A stretch of DNA of 64,000 nucleotides from contig UBMI01000009.1 of the NCBI GenBank assembly GCA_900466475.1, forward strand, positions 1 to 64,000, written 5' to 3'. The translations under genes and the position numbers were made by a program. The notes beneath the pieces were generated by a model that searched no databases, was not told where the DNA came from, and was given only the letters and a program-made list of their open reading frames with translations. Of this stretch, positions 25,766 through 33,704 are shown in pieces (position 1 is the first letter of the stretch; each line of letters opens with the position of its first letter). This DNA comes from Hyphomicrobiales bacterium. GTDB lineage: Bacteria > Pseudomonadota > Alphaproteobacteria > Rhizobiales > Rhizobiaceae.

Positions 25766-26485
25766 ATGGCACAGACTATCGGGACACACGACGAAAGAAG
25801 CCTCAGACCATCAGGCCTGCGCGGCGTCGCGGCCGATTTCAGCTCGGACCAGCGCGCCTTCAAGACCGCCTCCTGGGGCAAGGCGATGATGTGGATCTTT
25901 CTGCTCAGCGACACCTTCGTCTTCGGCTGTTTCCTGATCGCCTATATGACCGCCCGCATGTCGACGCCGGTCCCGTGGCCCAATCCAAGCGAGGTCTTCG
26001 CGCTGCATATCGGCGGCGAGGACGTTCCGCTGATCCTGATCGCGATCATGACCTTCGTGCTGATCTCGAGCAGCGGCACCATGGCGATGGCGGTCAATTT
26101 CGGCTACCGCCGCGAACGCGGGAGGACGGCGGCGCTGATGCTGCTGACGGCGCTTCTCGGGGCAACCTTCGTCGGCATGCAGGCCTTCGAATGGACGAAG
26201 CTGATCACCGAAGGTGTGCGCCCCTGGGAAAACCCATGGGGGGCGGCGCAGTTCGGCTCGACCTTCTTCATGATTACGGGCTTTCACGGCACCCATGTCA
26301 CCATCGGCGTCATCTTCCTCCTCATCATTGCCCGCAAGGTCTGGCGGGGTGATTTCGATGTGGAGCGGCGCGGTTTCTTCACCAGCCGGAAAGGCCGCTA
26401 CGAGGCCGTCGAGATCATGGGCCTCTACTGGCACTTCGTCGACCTGGTCTGGGTCTTCATCTTCGCGTTTTTCTATCTGTGGTGA
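25766..26485 (+). CDS. coxP: Cytochrome c oxidase subunit III, CoxP type
   Basis: This 239-residue protein resembles canonical subunit III better than its neighbour: WGKAMMWIFLLSDTFVFGCF, GMQAFEWTKLI, the FFMITGFHGTHVTIGVIFL helix, and YWHFVDLVWVFIFAFFYLW at the C-terminus. Seven membrane helices are expected. ATG 25766 is preferred over GTG 25760 because AGGAGG lies at 25755-25760. Subunit III stabilises proton uptake in the oxidase. Confidence 0.92.
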   Translation: MAQTIGTHDERSLRPSGLRGVAADFSSDQRAFKTASWGKAMMWIFLLSDTFVFGCFLIAYMTARMSTPVPWPNPSEVFALHIGGEDVPLILIAIMTFVLISSSGTMAMAVNFGYRRERGRTAALMLLTALLGATFVGMQAFEWTKLITEGVRPWENPWGAAQFGSTFFMITGFHGTHVTIGVIFLLIIARKVWRGDFDVERRGFFTSRKGRYEAVEIMGLYWHFVDLVWVFIFAFFYLW

Positions 26486-26492
26486 GGTCGTC

Positions 26493-26855
26493 ATGAGCGA
26501 GACAACGGCACATGCGCAAAGCCCGACGGTACAGGCACAGGAACACGGACAGCAGCACCCGATCCGGCTCTATCTGGTGGTCTGGGGCCTGCTTTTCGTG
26601 CTCAGCGCCTTTTCCTACATGGTCGATTATCTCGGCATCCAGGGCCATCTCAGGTGGACGCTGATCCTGCTCTTCATGATGCTGAAGGCGGGGCTCATCG
26701 TCGCCGTCTTCATGCACATGGCCTGGGAACGGCTGGCGCTGGTCTATGCCATCCTGCTGCCACCGCTGCTGGTGCTTGTCTTCGTGGCGCTGATGGTTTC
26801 GGAAGCGGACTATACGATCTTCACCCGGCTCGCCTTCTTTGGCGCCGGGCCGTAG
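26493..26855 (+). CDS. Cytochrome c oxidase subunit IV, prokaryotic type
   Basis: This 120-residue protein has a polar N-terminus (His/Gln-rich, AQEHGQQHP) and three membrane helices containing FMMLKAGLIVAVFMHM, the signature of COX4_pro proteins, which also occurs in subunit IV of quinol oxidases. It starts eight bases after coxP and ends the operon. No clear terminator follows. Confidence 0.88.
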   Translation: MSETTAHAQSPTVQAQEHGQQHPIRLYLVVWGLLFVLSAFSYMVDYLGIQGHLRWTLILLFMMLKAGLIVAVFMHMAWERLALVYAILLPPLLVLVFVALMVSEADYTIFTRLAFFGAGP

Positions 26856-26994
26856 GGGGCCAGGGAAAGGAAAACGCAGAAAGTTTCAATGCGTTTGTTT
26901 TTCCTTCCGAGGCGTCTGCGGGCTGGCTTGCAACCCGTGTTTCCGGCCCTGCCGAGCGGTCCCGAGGAATATTTTTGCGTCCTGTTTTTTGTGT

Positions 26995-27019
26995 GGAACT
27001 CTCTGCCACCTCGCGCGTT
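26995..27019 (+). promoter_or_regulatory. EcfG-type promoter, exact consensus
   Basis: GGAAC at 26995-26999 and CGTT at 27016-27019 with a 16-base spacer match the EcfG consensus exactly. The start codon of the small gene at 27055 lies 36 bases downstream. Confidence 0.6.
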
Positions 27020-27054
27020 TGGCAGCATCTTTATGGAGCGATCGGGAGGAGATC

Positions 27055-27291
27055 ATGCAACCGAAGATCGGAACGGATGCCCCTGCGGACCGCTGGATCG
27101 GTGCCGTGGAGCTTGCGATCGTGCAGAAGGCTTTCGACAGACTTTGCGCGGAACGCGGCTTGTCGCGCGACTGCACAGAGGCACGTGAACTCGCGCGTGT
27201 GACAATCGACCTTTACCGGCAGGGTGCCGACAGCGAATACAAGCTGCACACCTCGCTGTCAGGCTCCGATTTCAAGACACCGGCCCTGTGA
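27055..27291 (+). CDS. Small hypothetical protein under a stress promoter
   Basis: This 78-residue cytoplasmic protein has a helical core (VELAIVQKAFDRLCAERGLS) and EARELARVTIDLYRQGADSE. Similar short proteins are frequent and unnamed in rhizobia. CGGGAGGAGATC gives a strong ribosome-binding site at ATG 27055. The exact EcfG-type promoter upstream predicts general-stress expression. A second small gene starts seven bases after its stop codon. Confidence 0.7.
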   Translation: MQPKIGTDAPADRWIGAVELAIVQKAFDRLCAERGLSRDCTEARELARVTIDLYRQGADSEYKLHTSLSGSDFKTPAL

Positions 27292-27298
27292 GCGGCCG

Positions 27299-27589
27299 AT
27301 GAGCAATGTCGTGACATTCCCGCGCCGGAACCTGAGGTCGCACCACCCATACTATGTCGGCTCGGCGAGGCAGGTGGAAGGGCGGATCGCGATATTGGAG
27401 ACGATCGCGAAGATCACCGTGCGCGACAGCGCGTTCACGCCCTATGAACAGGCGGCTCTGCTGGCAAAGCTGAGGACCGCCATCCGCGCGGAATGCGTCG
27501 CGCACAAGCTGTCGCCGGACGAGCAGTTCGAAACGATGCGCTATGCCGAGCGCCTTCTCGACGATATCCTCGACAGCATCCACGACTGA
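27299..27589 (+). CDS. Small hypothetical protein
   Basis: This 96-residue protein has an unstructured basic N-terminus (FPRRNLRSHHPYY) and a long helical region (VEGRIAILETIAKIT, QAALLAKLRTAIRAEC, MRYAERLLDDILDSI). The family is not recognised. It follows the stress-promoter gene in the same strand at seven bases distance and is probably co-transcribed with it. Confidence 0.62.
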   Translation: MSNVVTFPRRNLRSHHPYYVGSARQVEGRIAILETIAKITVRDSAFTPYEQAALLAKLRTAIRAECVAHKLSPDEQFETMRYAERLLDDILDSIHD

Positions 27590-27682
27590 GGCATCTGCCG
27601 TCACGTTTTCTTGTTCCGCCGCAGCCCTGCAGGCACCATGCCGCAGTTGCGGAGCAGCATCTGCTCATGCCAACATCCGGCC

Positions 27683-28165
27683 ATGCTGATCCGACCTGCC
27701 AGAGCGGAAGACCGCAGCGCTATATGGACGATCCTGGAACCTGTCATCCGGGCAGGCGAAACCTATACGCTCGACCGCGACATGAGCGAGGCCGATGCGC
27801 TCGATTACTGGCTCGACCCCGGCAAGGAAACCTTCGTCGCCGATGACGGCGGCAGCATTATCGGCACCTATTACATCAGGTCCAATCAGGCGGGCGGCGG
27901 CAATCATGTCTGCAACTGCGGATATATGACGGCACCCGCGGCGGCGGGGCAGGGTGTGGCGCGCATCATGCACCAGCATTCGCTTGCCCATGCACGCCAG
28001 CGCGGCTTCCGGGCCATGCAGTTCAATTTCGTCGTCAGTTCCAACGAGCGGGCAGTACGGCTGTGGCAGTCGCTCGACTTTCAGGTGGTCGGCCGGCTGC
28101 CCGGGGCGTTCCGGCATCCGACCCTTGGCTTTGTCGACGCGCTCGTCATGTACAGGGATCTTTGA
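27683..28165 (+). CDS. GNAT family N-acetyltransferase
   Basis: This 160-residue GNAT begins LIRPARAEDRSAIWTIL. The acetyl-CoA-binding loop is seen as GYMTAPAAAGQGVARIMHQH, and the C-terminal part has NERAVRLWQSLDFQVVGRLP. GNATs transfer acetyl groups to amines; the acceptor is unknown. ATG 27683 is chosen from the domain boundary, since no good ribosome-binding site is seen and the upstream extension is Cys/Ser-rich and unconvincing. Confidence 0.88.
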   Translation: MLIRPARAEDRSAIWTILEPVIRAGETYTLDRDMSEADALDYWLDPGKETFVADDGGSIIGTYYIRSNQAGGGNHVCNCGYMTAPAAAGQGVARIMHQHSLAHARQRGFRAMQFNFVVSSNERAVRLWQSLDFQVVGRLPGAFRHPTLGFVDALVMYRDL

Positions 28166-28198
28166 CAAGGGGCGCGCTTTACACCTCAGCGACTTTGA

Positions 28199-28855
28199 TC
28201 AGGGAAGCGTGCGCCTGCCGCGCCGCGACGCGTTGCGCCCGAGAAACGCGGCGATCGCCACGAAGAGCACTGCAGTGCCGAGATTCCAGCCGAGCACCAT
28301 TATCGTTGCGTCCAGCGGATGAAACATGGCGAGCGCCGAGGATGTGATACCCGAGACGGCGAGGCTGCCAATGAGCGCGACGGAGACCGGCCGCAGGAAG
28401 GCGACATAGCGCAGCATGATCAGCATCAACAATGTGAGCGGAATGCTGGTGACCACTAGCGTCAGCAGGCAGCTGGACGCGGCTTCCACGGTAACGGCGC
28501 CCGGCGGCAGCGCCACCCAGCCGGCAAAACACTGATAGCCGATATTGGCCATCCAGAGAACGAGGGTCGGGAGTGGCAGCAGCATCCACCGGCGCGATTT
28601 ATCAGGAAGGCTGACCATGAAGGTGGCGACGGCGGCGAGAATACCCGTGGCGAGCGATGACAGCATGCCCGTCAGGAAGACGATATCGGTCATGCGCTCG
28701 GCAAATTGTGGCCGCAGGCCATGGATCATGGTCATGATGCCCATCAGCACGAAAGCGAGTGCAAGCCAGAGGGCGGCGCGCAGCAGAGGCGGCCGCAGCG
28801 GTTTGACCGGGCTGACATTGTCGGCGAGAGAACGGATGAGATCGGCGGTTTCCAT
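28199..28855 (-). CDS. nrsF: NrsF-type anti-sigma factor (DUF1109)
   Basis: This 218-residue inner-membrane protein has six helices. It starts METADLIRSLADNVSPVKPL, the conserved cytoplasmic N-terminus of DUF1109/NrsF proteins, and has two Cys facing the periplasmic side (YQCFAGW, ASSCLLTLV) that in this family are implicated in metal sensing. It overlaps the upstream ECF sigma gene by one base (TAATG) and closes the seven-gene bufferin operon. In Caulobacter, NrsF holds SigF inactive until heavy metal stress. Confidence 0.88.
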   Translation of the reverse strand: METADLIRSLADNVSPVKPLRPPLLRAALWLALAFVLMGIMTMIHGLRPQFAERMTDIVFLTGMLSSLATGILAAVATFMVSLPDKSRRWMLLPLPTLVLWMANIGYQCFAGWVALPPGAVTVEAASSCLLTLVVTSIPLTLLMLIMLRYVAFLRPVSVALIGSLAVSGITSSALAMFHPLDATIMVLGWNLGTAVLFVAIAAFLGRNASRRGRRTLP

Positions 28856-29475
28856 TACGGCTCACCACGATCGAGCAGGATCTTGCGCAGGTTTTTCAGC
28901 GCCCGGTGCGTCGCGACCTTCAGCGACGTGATCGACATTCCGCTTTCGCTCGCAGCCTCCTTCAGCGACATTTCCTTCAGTTTCAGCATGTTGATCGCCT
29001 GCTGCTGGGCCGGCGGCAGGTCACTGATTGCGCCTTCGAGATGAATCCGGTTGGCAGCTTCCTCGATATTGTCGCTGGTGACAACAGCGTCATGTTCGCT
29101 CGACAGCGGAAATTCATGGGCGCGCTGGCGGCCCTGCCGGCGCAGCCGGTCGAAGGCGCGGCGGTTGGCGATGCCGACGAGCCAGGGGGCGAAGGGCCGC
29201 GTTGGATCATAGGTTTCGCGGATCGAATGGAGGGTCAGCAGGATATCCTGAACCGTATCCTCGACGTCTCTCGGATCGCGATGATAGCGCACCGCCAGCG
29301 AGCGCAGATAGGGCGTGATCTCCTGCAGCAGGCGAAGATAGGCGGCGCCATCGCCATCCTGGGCACGGGCCATCAGGATCGTCCAGTCGAGATCGCGGTG
29401 GCGTGTGCTCCTGATGTCGGAGCCCGCCGGCCGGGAGGAGACGAGTTTCAGCCGGTCGCCGCGCTCCTCGCTCAT
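28855..29475 (-). CDS. sigF: ECF sigma factor, SigF type
   Basis: This 206-residue ECF sigma factor has region 2 WTILMARAQDGDGAAYLRLL, RDVEDTVQDILLTLH and PFAPWLVGIANRRAFD, and region 4 DLPPAQQQAINMLKLKEMSL followed by KEAASESGMSITSLKVATHR. It overlaps the DoxX gene by four bases upstream and nrsF by one base downstream, so all three are coupled. A GTAACC-N15-CGAA motif in front of the operon suggests that it drives its own transcription, as with SigF of Caulobacter. The ATG at 29475 is chosen from domain length; the frame continues upstream without coding character. Confidence 0.9.
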   Translation of the reverse strand: MSEERGDRLKLVSSRPAGSDIRSTRHRDLDWTILMARAQDGDGAAYLRLLQEITPYLRSLAVRYHRDPRDVEDTVQDILLTLHSIRETYDPTRPFAPWLVGIANRRAFDRLRRQGRQRAHEFPLSSEHDAVVTSDNIEEAANRIHLEGAISDLPPAQQQAINMLKLKEMSLKEAASESGMSITSLKVATHRALKNLRKILLDRGEP

Positions 29476-29975
29476 GCAGGCGCGCGCCTTTCGCGCAGGC
29501 GGGCAAACAGGCGTGACACGAGATAGTCGAGCGACAGAGGTCCGGGGCCGAGCGCCACGACTGCGAGCGCAAGGGCTGCCCAGTAGAGGTGAAAATTCAC
29601 CCAACCGTCCGGAAAGACCAGCTGGATCACTCCGGTCATGATCAGGAGCGCAAGGCCGACGAGACGCGTGGCGAGACCGGCTAGCAGCAGGACCGGCAGC
29701 ACGATCTCCGCACAACCGACGAGAAAGGCGACCGTATCGGGGGCTGGGAAACCAAAGAGATTGCCAAGGATGTGCAGCTTGAACTGCTCCTCGAAGAGGA
29801 ATTGCGTGCCGATCGAGAGCTGCAGGAAGCCGTCCCAGCGGGTCAGTCCCGAACGCAGGAAGGGCAGGGCAAGCGCGATGCGCGCAACCGGCGGGGCGAC
29901 GGCGATGCCGATCAGGCCGACGATGTCGAGAAGCCGCAGGTAAAGTGCTGTCGGCGTAAAGCTCTTGTCCGTCAT
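29472..29975 (-). CDS. DoxX family membrane protein of the bufferin operon
   Basis: This 167-residue DoxX protein has four membrane helices, with PPVARIALALPFLRSGLTRW and FLVGCAEIVLPVLLLAGLAT as the family core. DoxX proteins commonly accompany DUF2282/DUF692/DUF2063 sets, where they are thought to serve a redox or membrane function in handling the metallophore. It overlaps bufC by four bases and the sigma gene by four. ATG 29975 (MTDKSFTPTAL) is preferred over an upstream start. Confidence 0.88.
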   Translation of the reverse strand: MTDKSFTPTALYLRLLDIVGLIGIAVAPPVARIALALPFLRSGLTRWDGFLQLSIGTQFLFEEQFKLHILGNLFGFPAPDTVAFLVGCAEIVLPVLLLAGLATRLVGLALLIMTGVIQLVFPDGWVNFHLYWAALALAVVALGPGPLSLDYLVSRLFARLRERRAPA

Positions 29976-30772
29976 GCGCTGCCGTTCCCGGATGTGATGG
30001 CAAAGGTGGTGAAGGCGCTGGCCGCCATCAGGCCGGAAAGGCATGTCGGCAGATCGAAACGGGGGCTGTCGCCCAGCGCCTGTTTCATGGCGTCGATCAT
30101 CGTCCGTCCCTTGCCGAGAGCGGTGATGAAAACGGCGGCGCCCGGCGGCAGCGCGCGCGCTTCGACATCTGGACCGGGGCGAAGGAGCAGTGTGTCTTCG
30201 CCGCCTGCCGATATATCCACTTCCGCCGGCTCGCCATTGGCGATGTTCATCTGCCAGATCGTCAGCGCAGGGAAGGAGGAGCGCACGATGCGTAGCGACG
30301 GATGCAGCGTCACGCGCATATATGGCAGGTCGCCCGCCCTGATCCGCGTGAAGGCGGCGCTCTCGATCGGTTCGGCCTCGGCTGCATGATAGGCCTCGGC
30401 CCAGGCCCGCTCGATGCGCGCCACATCGGCAAGGTAGGGCAGACTTGCAGCCGGTTCGAAGGTTTCGACGAAATCGGCAAAGCCGCAGCCATAGTCGAGC
30501 ATGATCGGCGAGGCCGGCGGATCGAGCGCGACATAGATGCGTCCCATGGCGAGGAAGAATTCCTCGCCGACGATGCGCGCCACGGCCGGAAACGCATCCT
30601 TCAACGTTGCCGTCAGGCCGGCGACCACATTGTTGCGATAGACGTTGAAGCGCTTCAGGCTGGGCCGGCCGTCTGGCCCGACCAGACCTTCGGGCAGGGG
30701 CTGCGCGGGGTCCAGAAGAGCGGCGGCAAAATCATGCTGGCGTTTGGCGGTCGAAGGTGTCGACGGCATCAT
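29972..30772 (-). CDS. bufC: DUF2063 partner of the MNIO enzyme, BufC/HvfC
   Basis: This 266-residue protein has the DUF2063 N-terminal helical domain (QHDFAAALLDP, LKRFNVYRNNVVAGLTATL, AFPAVARIVGEEFF) and a mixed C-terminal domain. In characterised systems such proteins bind the precursor peptide and present it to the DUF692 enzyme. It begins ATGATG, and the first ATG overlaps the stop of the unknown gene upstream (TGATG), so the two are translated in a coupled way. Confidence 0.9.
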   Translation of the reverse strand: MMPSTPSTAKRQHDFAAALLDPAQPLPEGLVGPDGRPSLKRFNVYRNNVVAGLTATLKDAFPAVARIVGEEFFLAMGRIYVALDPPASPIMLDYGCGFADFVETFEPAASLPYLADVARIERAWAEAYHAAEAEPIESAAFTRIRAGDLPYMRVTLHPSLRIVRSSFPALTIWQMNIANGEPAEVDISAGGEDTLLLRPGPDVEARALPPGAAVFITALGKGRTMIDAMKQALGDSPRFDLPTCLSGLMAASAFTTFAITSGNGSA

Positions 30773-31746
30773 CAGGTCCCCCGTGTGACGACATTGCGCC
30801 AGAACCGGCGCAGGTTATCGAGACCGCCGGCGGTGGAGCTCCAGAGCGTGGCGTCGGCGATGAGGAGATCGCCGCCGAAAAGGCCGGGACGGGATTGCAG
30901 CATCGCATCGAAAGTGGAGCGGCCATCCCGCGTGAAGCGATGCGAGGGAGCATCAGGATCGATCTGCTGGCAGGCGATCACATCGAGCTTGTCAACCGCT
31001 TCGCGGAGCCGCTCGAAATGCGGCAAATGCGGATGAAGGTTGAAGCTCGTCACGCCCGCAAGCAGCCCATGTCGGTCGAGATCATGCTCGACTGCAATCG
31101 GGCTCGGCGATCCATCGGGTTCGCTTGCCGGGCGGAGGCCGAAGCGGTTTTCGACGGGCAGACCGAGGCCGGAGAGAAGCGAGCGGGCAAAGCCGCCGAA
31201 GCGCTGCTGCGGCGGAATGGTGCGGTCGCCATGATGCAGGAAATGTTCCGTCTGGATTTCGGTGCGGTCAGCCGCCGCTGCATCTTCGACATTGCCGATA
31301 TCGTGATGCGGACAGATGAAGAGCATGTTGCCGGGCTTCGAAAGAAAGGTTGCGACCGCCTCGATCTCGCTGCTGTCGGCCCGCTGGCCTGTGCGCTGGG
31401 AATCGAAGGAAATGACGATGACCGTGTCGGCACTTTCGAGAATCCGGGCGTCGAGCCTGACGGTCACGCCTTCCTCGCCGCCGCGTTGCATTTCCAGCAC
31501 TGCATGGCCGGTCTCGGCCTCTGCCTGCTCGACGAAGGCCTCGAAATTCCTGCGCAGGATTTCGTCGAGAAAGCCGGCGATGCCCTGGTCGAAACGCTCG
31601 GGGTCGGAAAGCTCCTCATAGTGCGGATAGAGGATACGGCGGCTTTCGAAGAGGGCCGGGAAGCGGTTTTCGATAATGCCCAAGGGCGCTTCGATTTCCC
31701 GCGAGCGATCCCAGGCGTAGTAGACAGCAACTCGGTGGCCGGTCAT
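30772..31746 (-). CDS. Unrecognised His-rich protein embedded between bufB and bufC
   Basis: This 324-residue cytoplasmic protein has no signal or membrane segment. I do not recognise the family. The middle (residues 95-150) has alternating strands and helices, DARILESADTVIVISFDSQR and then MLFICPHHD, suggesting a Rossmann- or glutamine-amidotransferase-like core. Histidines cluster at 147/148, 168, 171/172, 221, 226, 238, 240 and 243, which could be metal or catalytic ligands. It starts ten bases after bufB and its stop overlaps the bufC start, so it is an integral operon member. Its position between two RiPP maturation genes suggests an accessory maturation, copper-handling or degradation role. 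That is inference. Confidence 0.8.
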   Translation of the reverse strand: MTGHRVAVYYAWDRSREIEAPLGIIENRFPALFESRRILYPHYEELSDPERFDQGIAGFLDEILRRNFEAFVEQAEAETGHAVLEMQRGGEEGVTVRLDARILESADTVIVISFDSQRTGQRADSSEIEAVATFLSKPGNMLFICPHHDIGNVEDAAAADRTEIQTEHFLHHGDRTIPPQQRFGGFARSLLSGLGLPVENRFGLRPASEPDGSPSPIAVEHDLDRHGLLAGVTSFNLHPHLPHFERLREAVDKLDVIACQQIDPDAPSHRFTRDGRSTFDAMLQSRPGLFGGDLLIADATLWSSTAGGLDNLRRFWRNVVTRGT

Positions 31747-31756
31747 GGATCAACCC

Positions 31757-32644
31757 TCATTCGGCGGCCGAGCGTATCTCTCCGGATGCGGCCTCACGCA
31801 TCAGGGCTTCGGCGCGGGCTGCTTCACCGGCCAGAACCGGCCACTCCGGAAGGTCGGCATCCCATTCGATCAGTGTCGCCACCGGCCCGATGCGGGAGAG
31901 CACATGGGCGTAAAGATCCCAGACGATGGCATCGACGGGGCGGTCATGGGTGTCGATCAGCAGCGGCCGGCTTTCCTCGTCGGCTTCACGCGCATGGCCG
32001 GCCAGATGGATTTCTCCGACATGATGCAGCGGGTAGGCATCGATATAGGCGATGGGGTCCCAAAGCTGGTTTGTGGAGGCGACATAGACATTGTTGACAT
32101 CGAGCAACAGGCCGCAGCCCGTGCGACGCACGATCTCGGCAATGAAATCGATCTCCGACCAGGTACTTTCGGCAAAGGCCAGGTAGGTCGAAGGGTTTTC
32201 GAGCAGCATCTGCCGGCCGAGCACCTGTTGTACCTCGTCTATGTGGCCGGCGACGCGAGAGAGTGTCTCATTCGTATAGGGCAGCGGCAGGAGATCGTTG
32301 AGGAAGCCGGCATCATGCGATGACCAGGCAAGATGCTCGGAAAAGAGTGCGGGCCGATAGCGCTCGTTCAGCGCCTTCAGCCGCGAAAGATGCTTCCTGT
32401 CGAGCGCCCGGTCGGCGCCGATCGACAGACCGACGCCGTGCAGCGACAGCGGATAATGTTCGCGCACGGCGGCGAGATAACGATGCGGCGGGCCGCCTTC
32501 GCCCATGTAGTTTTCCGCATGCACCTCGAAGAAACCGATATCGGGCAAGGTCTCGATGATATGGCGGTAATGCTCTGCCTTGAGGCCGATACCGGCGCGG
32601 GGCGGCATCTCTCTGTCAGGGAGGACAATGTCTGGATTTTGCAT
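31757..32644 (-). CDS. bufB: MNIO (DUF692) bufferin maturation enzyme, BufB
   Basis: This 295-residue TIM-barrel protein carries the DUF692 multinuclear non-heme iron oxidase motifs: HAEN (42-45), HGVGLS (69-74), SEHLAW (102-107), LLENPS (147-152), DVNN (182-185), HLAGH (213-217), DTHD (231-234) and IEWD (259-262). MNIOs oxidise precursor cysteines, and in bufferins they form thiooxazoles. ATG 32644 (MQNPDIVLP) has AGGTG upstream; a 39-codon extension is rejected. The gene is 156 bases after bufA, across a hairpin. Confidence 0.94.
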   Translation of the reverse strand: MQNPDIVLPDREMPPRAGIGLKAEHYRHIIETLPDIGFFEVHAENYMGEGGPPHRYLAAVREHYPLSLHGVGLSIGADRALDRKHLSRLKALNERYRPALFSEHLAWSSHDAGFLNDLLPLPYTNETLSRVAGHIDEVQQVLGRQMLLENPSTYLAFAESTWSEIDFIAEIVRRTGCGLLLDVNNVYVASTNQLWDPIAYIDAYPLHHVGEIHLAGHAREADEESRPLLIDTHDRPVDAIVWDLYAHVLSRIGPVATLIEWDADLPEWPVLAGEAARAEALMREAASGEIRSAAE

Positions 32645-32671
32645 GAGGCACCTGGCATCGGTCTGGATGGG

Positions 32672-32697
32672 ACCGACCCGCGTTGAAGCGGGCCGGT
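32672..32697 (-). repeat. Hairpin in the bufA-bufB intergenic region
   Basis: ACCGACCCGC and GCGGGCCGGT form a 10-bp stem with one mismatch and a 6-base loop. On the operon strand no T-run follows, so it is better explained as an attenuating or mRNA-stabilising structure that lets the precursor be made in excess over the enzymes. Confidence 0.5.
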
Positions 32698-32800
32698 CTT
32701 TTCGGAAGGCAAGTCTTCGGAGGATGTCGGTCCTCGGGGCAGTGTTCCGGCGGGCGGTCATCCGGTTCTGCCCGAGCAGGCCTCCCGGATCGGCGTCGGA

Positions 32801-33133
32801 TCAGACCTTGGGAGTGAGGCTGCCGGCGCCCTTCGGCGTTGACATCGTCGTGCAGGTGCCCTTCGGAACGAGCTTGAAGGCATTGCCCTGATAATCGACG
32901 GTGCTCGTGCCTGCGCAGGTCGTGCCGGCGCCGGCATAGCAATCGTTCTGGCCCTTCAGCGCCGTGCCGAAGCAGGGCTCGACCTTGCCGGATTTGACCA
33001 GGGCCGTGTGTTCCGCCTGAATCTTCTTCTGCGCGTTGGTGAATTCTTCCGCACCGGCCGGCAGGGTCGAGAGGGCGCCGATGGCGCTGGCGAAGGCGCC
33101 GACGACAAGCGTGGACAACATGCGATTGGACAT
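32801..33133 (-). CDS. bufA: Bufferin precursor, DUF2282 (BufA1-type RiPP)
   Basis: This 110-residue protein has a signal peptide (residues 1-28, cleavage PAGA-E). A core follows with four Cys at 54, 65, 73 and 94 in the pattern [42 protein letters not shown], characteristic of DUF2282. In known bufferins central cysteines are converted to thiooxazoles and the mature periplasmic peptide sequesters copper. AACCGGAGAATAACA precedes the ATG. The upstream GTAACC-N15-CGAA promoter and downstream bufB/bufC/sigF/nrsF complete the system. Confidence 0.94.
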   Translation of the reverse strand: MSNRMLSTLVVGAFASAIGALSTLPAGAEEFTNAQKKIQAEHTALVKSGKVEPCFGTALKGQNDCYAGAGTTCAGTSTVDYQGNAFKLVPKGTCTTMSTPKGAGSLTPKV

Positions 33134-33208
33134 TGTTATTCTCCGGTTTTCGATGATGGACAGAGGACTGTTCAGTCGTCTGGGCGGTGTGACCCGCCTG
33201 TCTTGAAG

Positions 33209-33233
33209 TTCGCTCTGGCGGCAGAAAGGTTAC
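33209..33233 (-). promoter_or_regulatory. SigF-like ECF promoter of the bufferin operon
   Basis: On the minus strand GTAACC (33233-33228) and CGAA (33212-33209) are separated by 15 bases. This resembles the GTAACC/CGAA motif I recall for Caulobacter SigF (reported spacer about 16). It lies 76 bases ahead of the bufA start, consistent with autoregulation by the operon's own ECF sigma factor. Confidence 0.65.
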
Positions 33234-33270
33234 CTGTGCCGAGCGGCTGTTCTGATCCGCGCCAGGATGC

Positions 33271-33594
33271 TCACATTTTGCCTTTTCCAGAGGCGAGTTT
33301 GCGTGCAACGACCGTTGCCGGATGGATGGAGGGCGGCTCGGCAAGCAGCGGCGGCACGCTCGCAAGGATCAGCTTTGCTGCTTGCCCGCTCATATGCGCA
33401 TCGCGGCTTTCAGGATCAGCGAAGAGATCGACGAGGAAGATCAGGTCGGGATCGGCCTCGGAGCGCAGCACGAGCCATGTCGTCGTGCCGGCCTCGGTTT
33501 CGACATGCGGCAGCGCGTCTGCAATCAGGCGCGCAACTTCTTCTCCGCTTCCGGTCCTGGCGCGGAACGGAATGACGGCGGCAAGTTCGTTCAT
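33271..33594 (-). CDS. Antibiotic biosynthesis monooxygenase (ABM) domain protein
   Basis: This 107-residue dimeric ferredoxin-like protein has LAAVIPFRARTGSGEEV, ETEAGTTTWLVLRSEADPD and FLVDLFADPESRDAHMSG, the usual ABM/quinol-monooxygenase outline. These small enzymes oxidise quinols or degrade heme without cofactors, and some have no known activity. AGGGGAATC precedes ATG 33594. It is transcribed toward the bufferin operon but ends before that operon's promoter, so it is a separate unit. Confidence 0.82.
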   Translation of the reverse strand: MNELAAVIPFRARTGSGEEVARLIADALPHVETEAGTTTWLVLRSEADPDLIFLVDLFADPESRDAHMSGQAAKLILASVPPLLAEPPSIHPATVVARKLASGKGKM

Positions 33595-33704
33595 CGTAGA
33601 TTCCCCTCAGTGGCCCGTCCGAGCCATTAAGGGTGAAAAATCCGGGTCAGTATTGAAGGGTGTTGCGGTTTCTGGCGCCGGCTTGCTGCCGCCTGACGTT
33701 CAGT

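Noticed and set aside
30004..30772. Idea that the sigma factor frame could be a fusion reaching to 30003
   Set aside because: The upstream part is the DoxX and bufC genes read in another frame; ATG 29475 gives a normal ECF sigma length.
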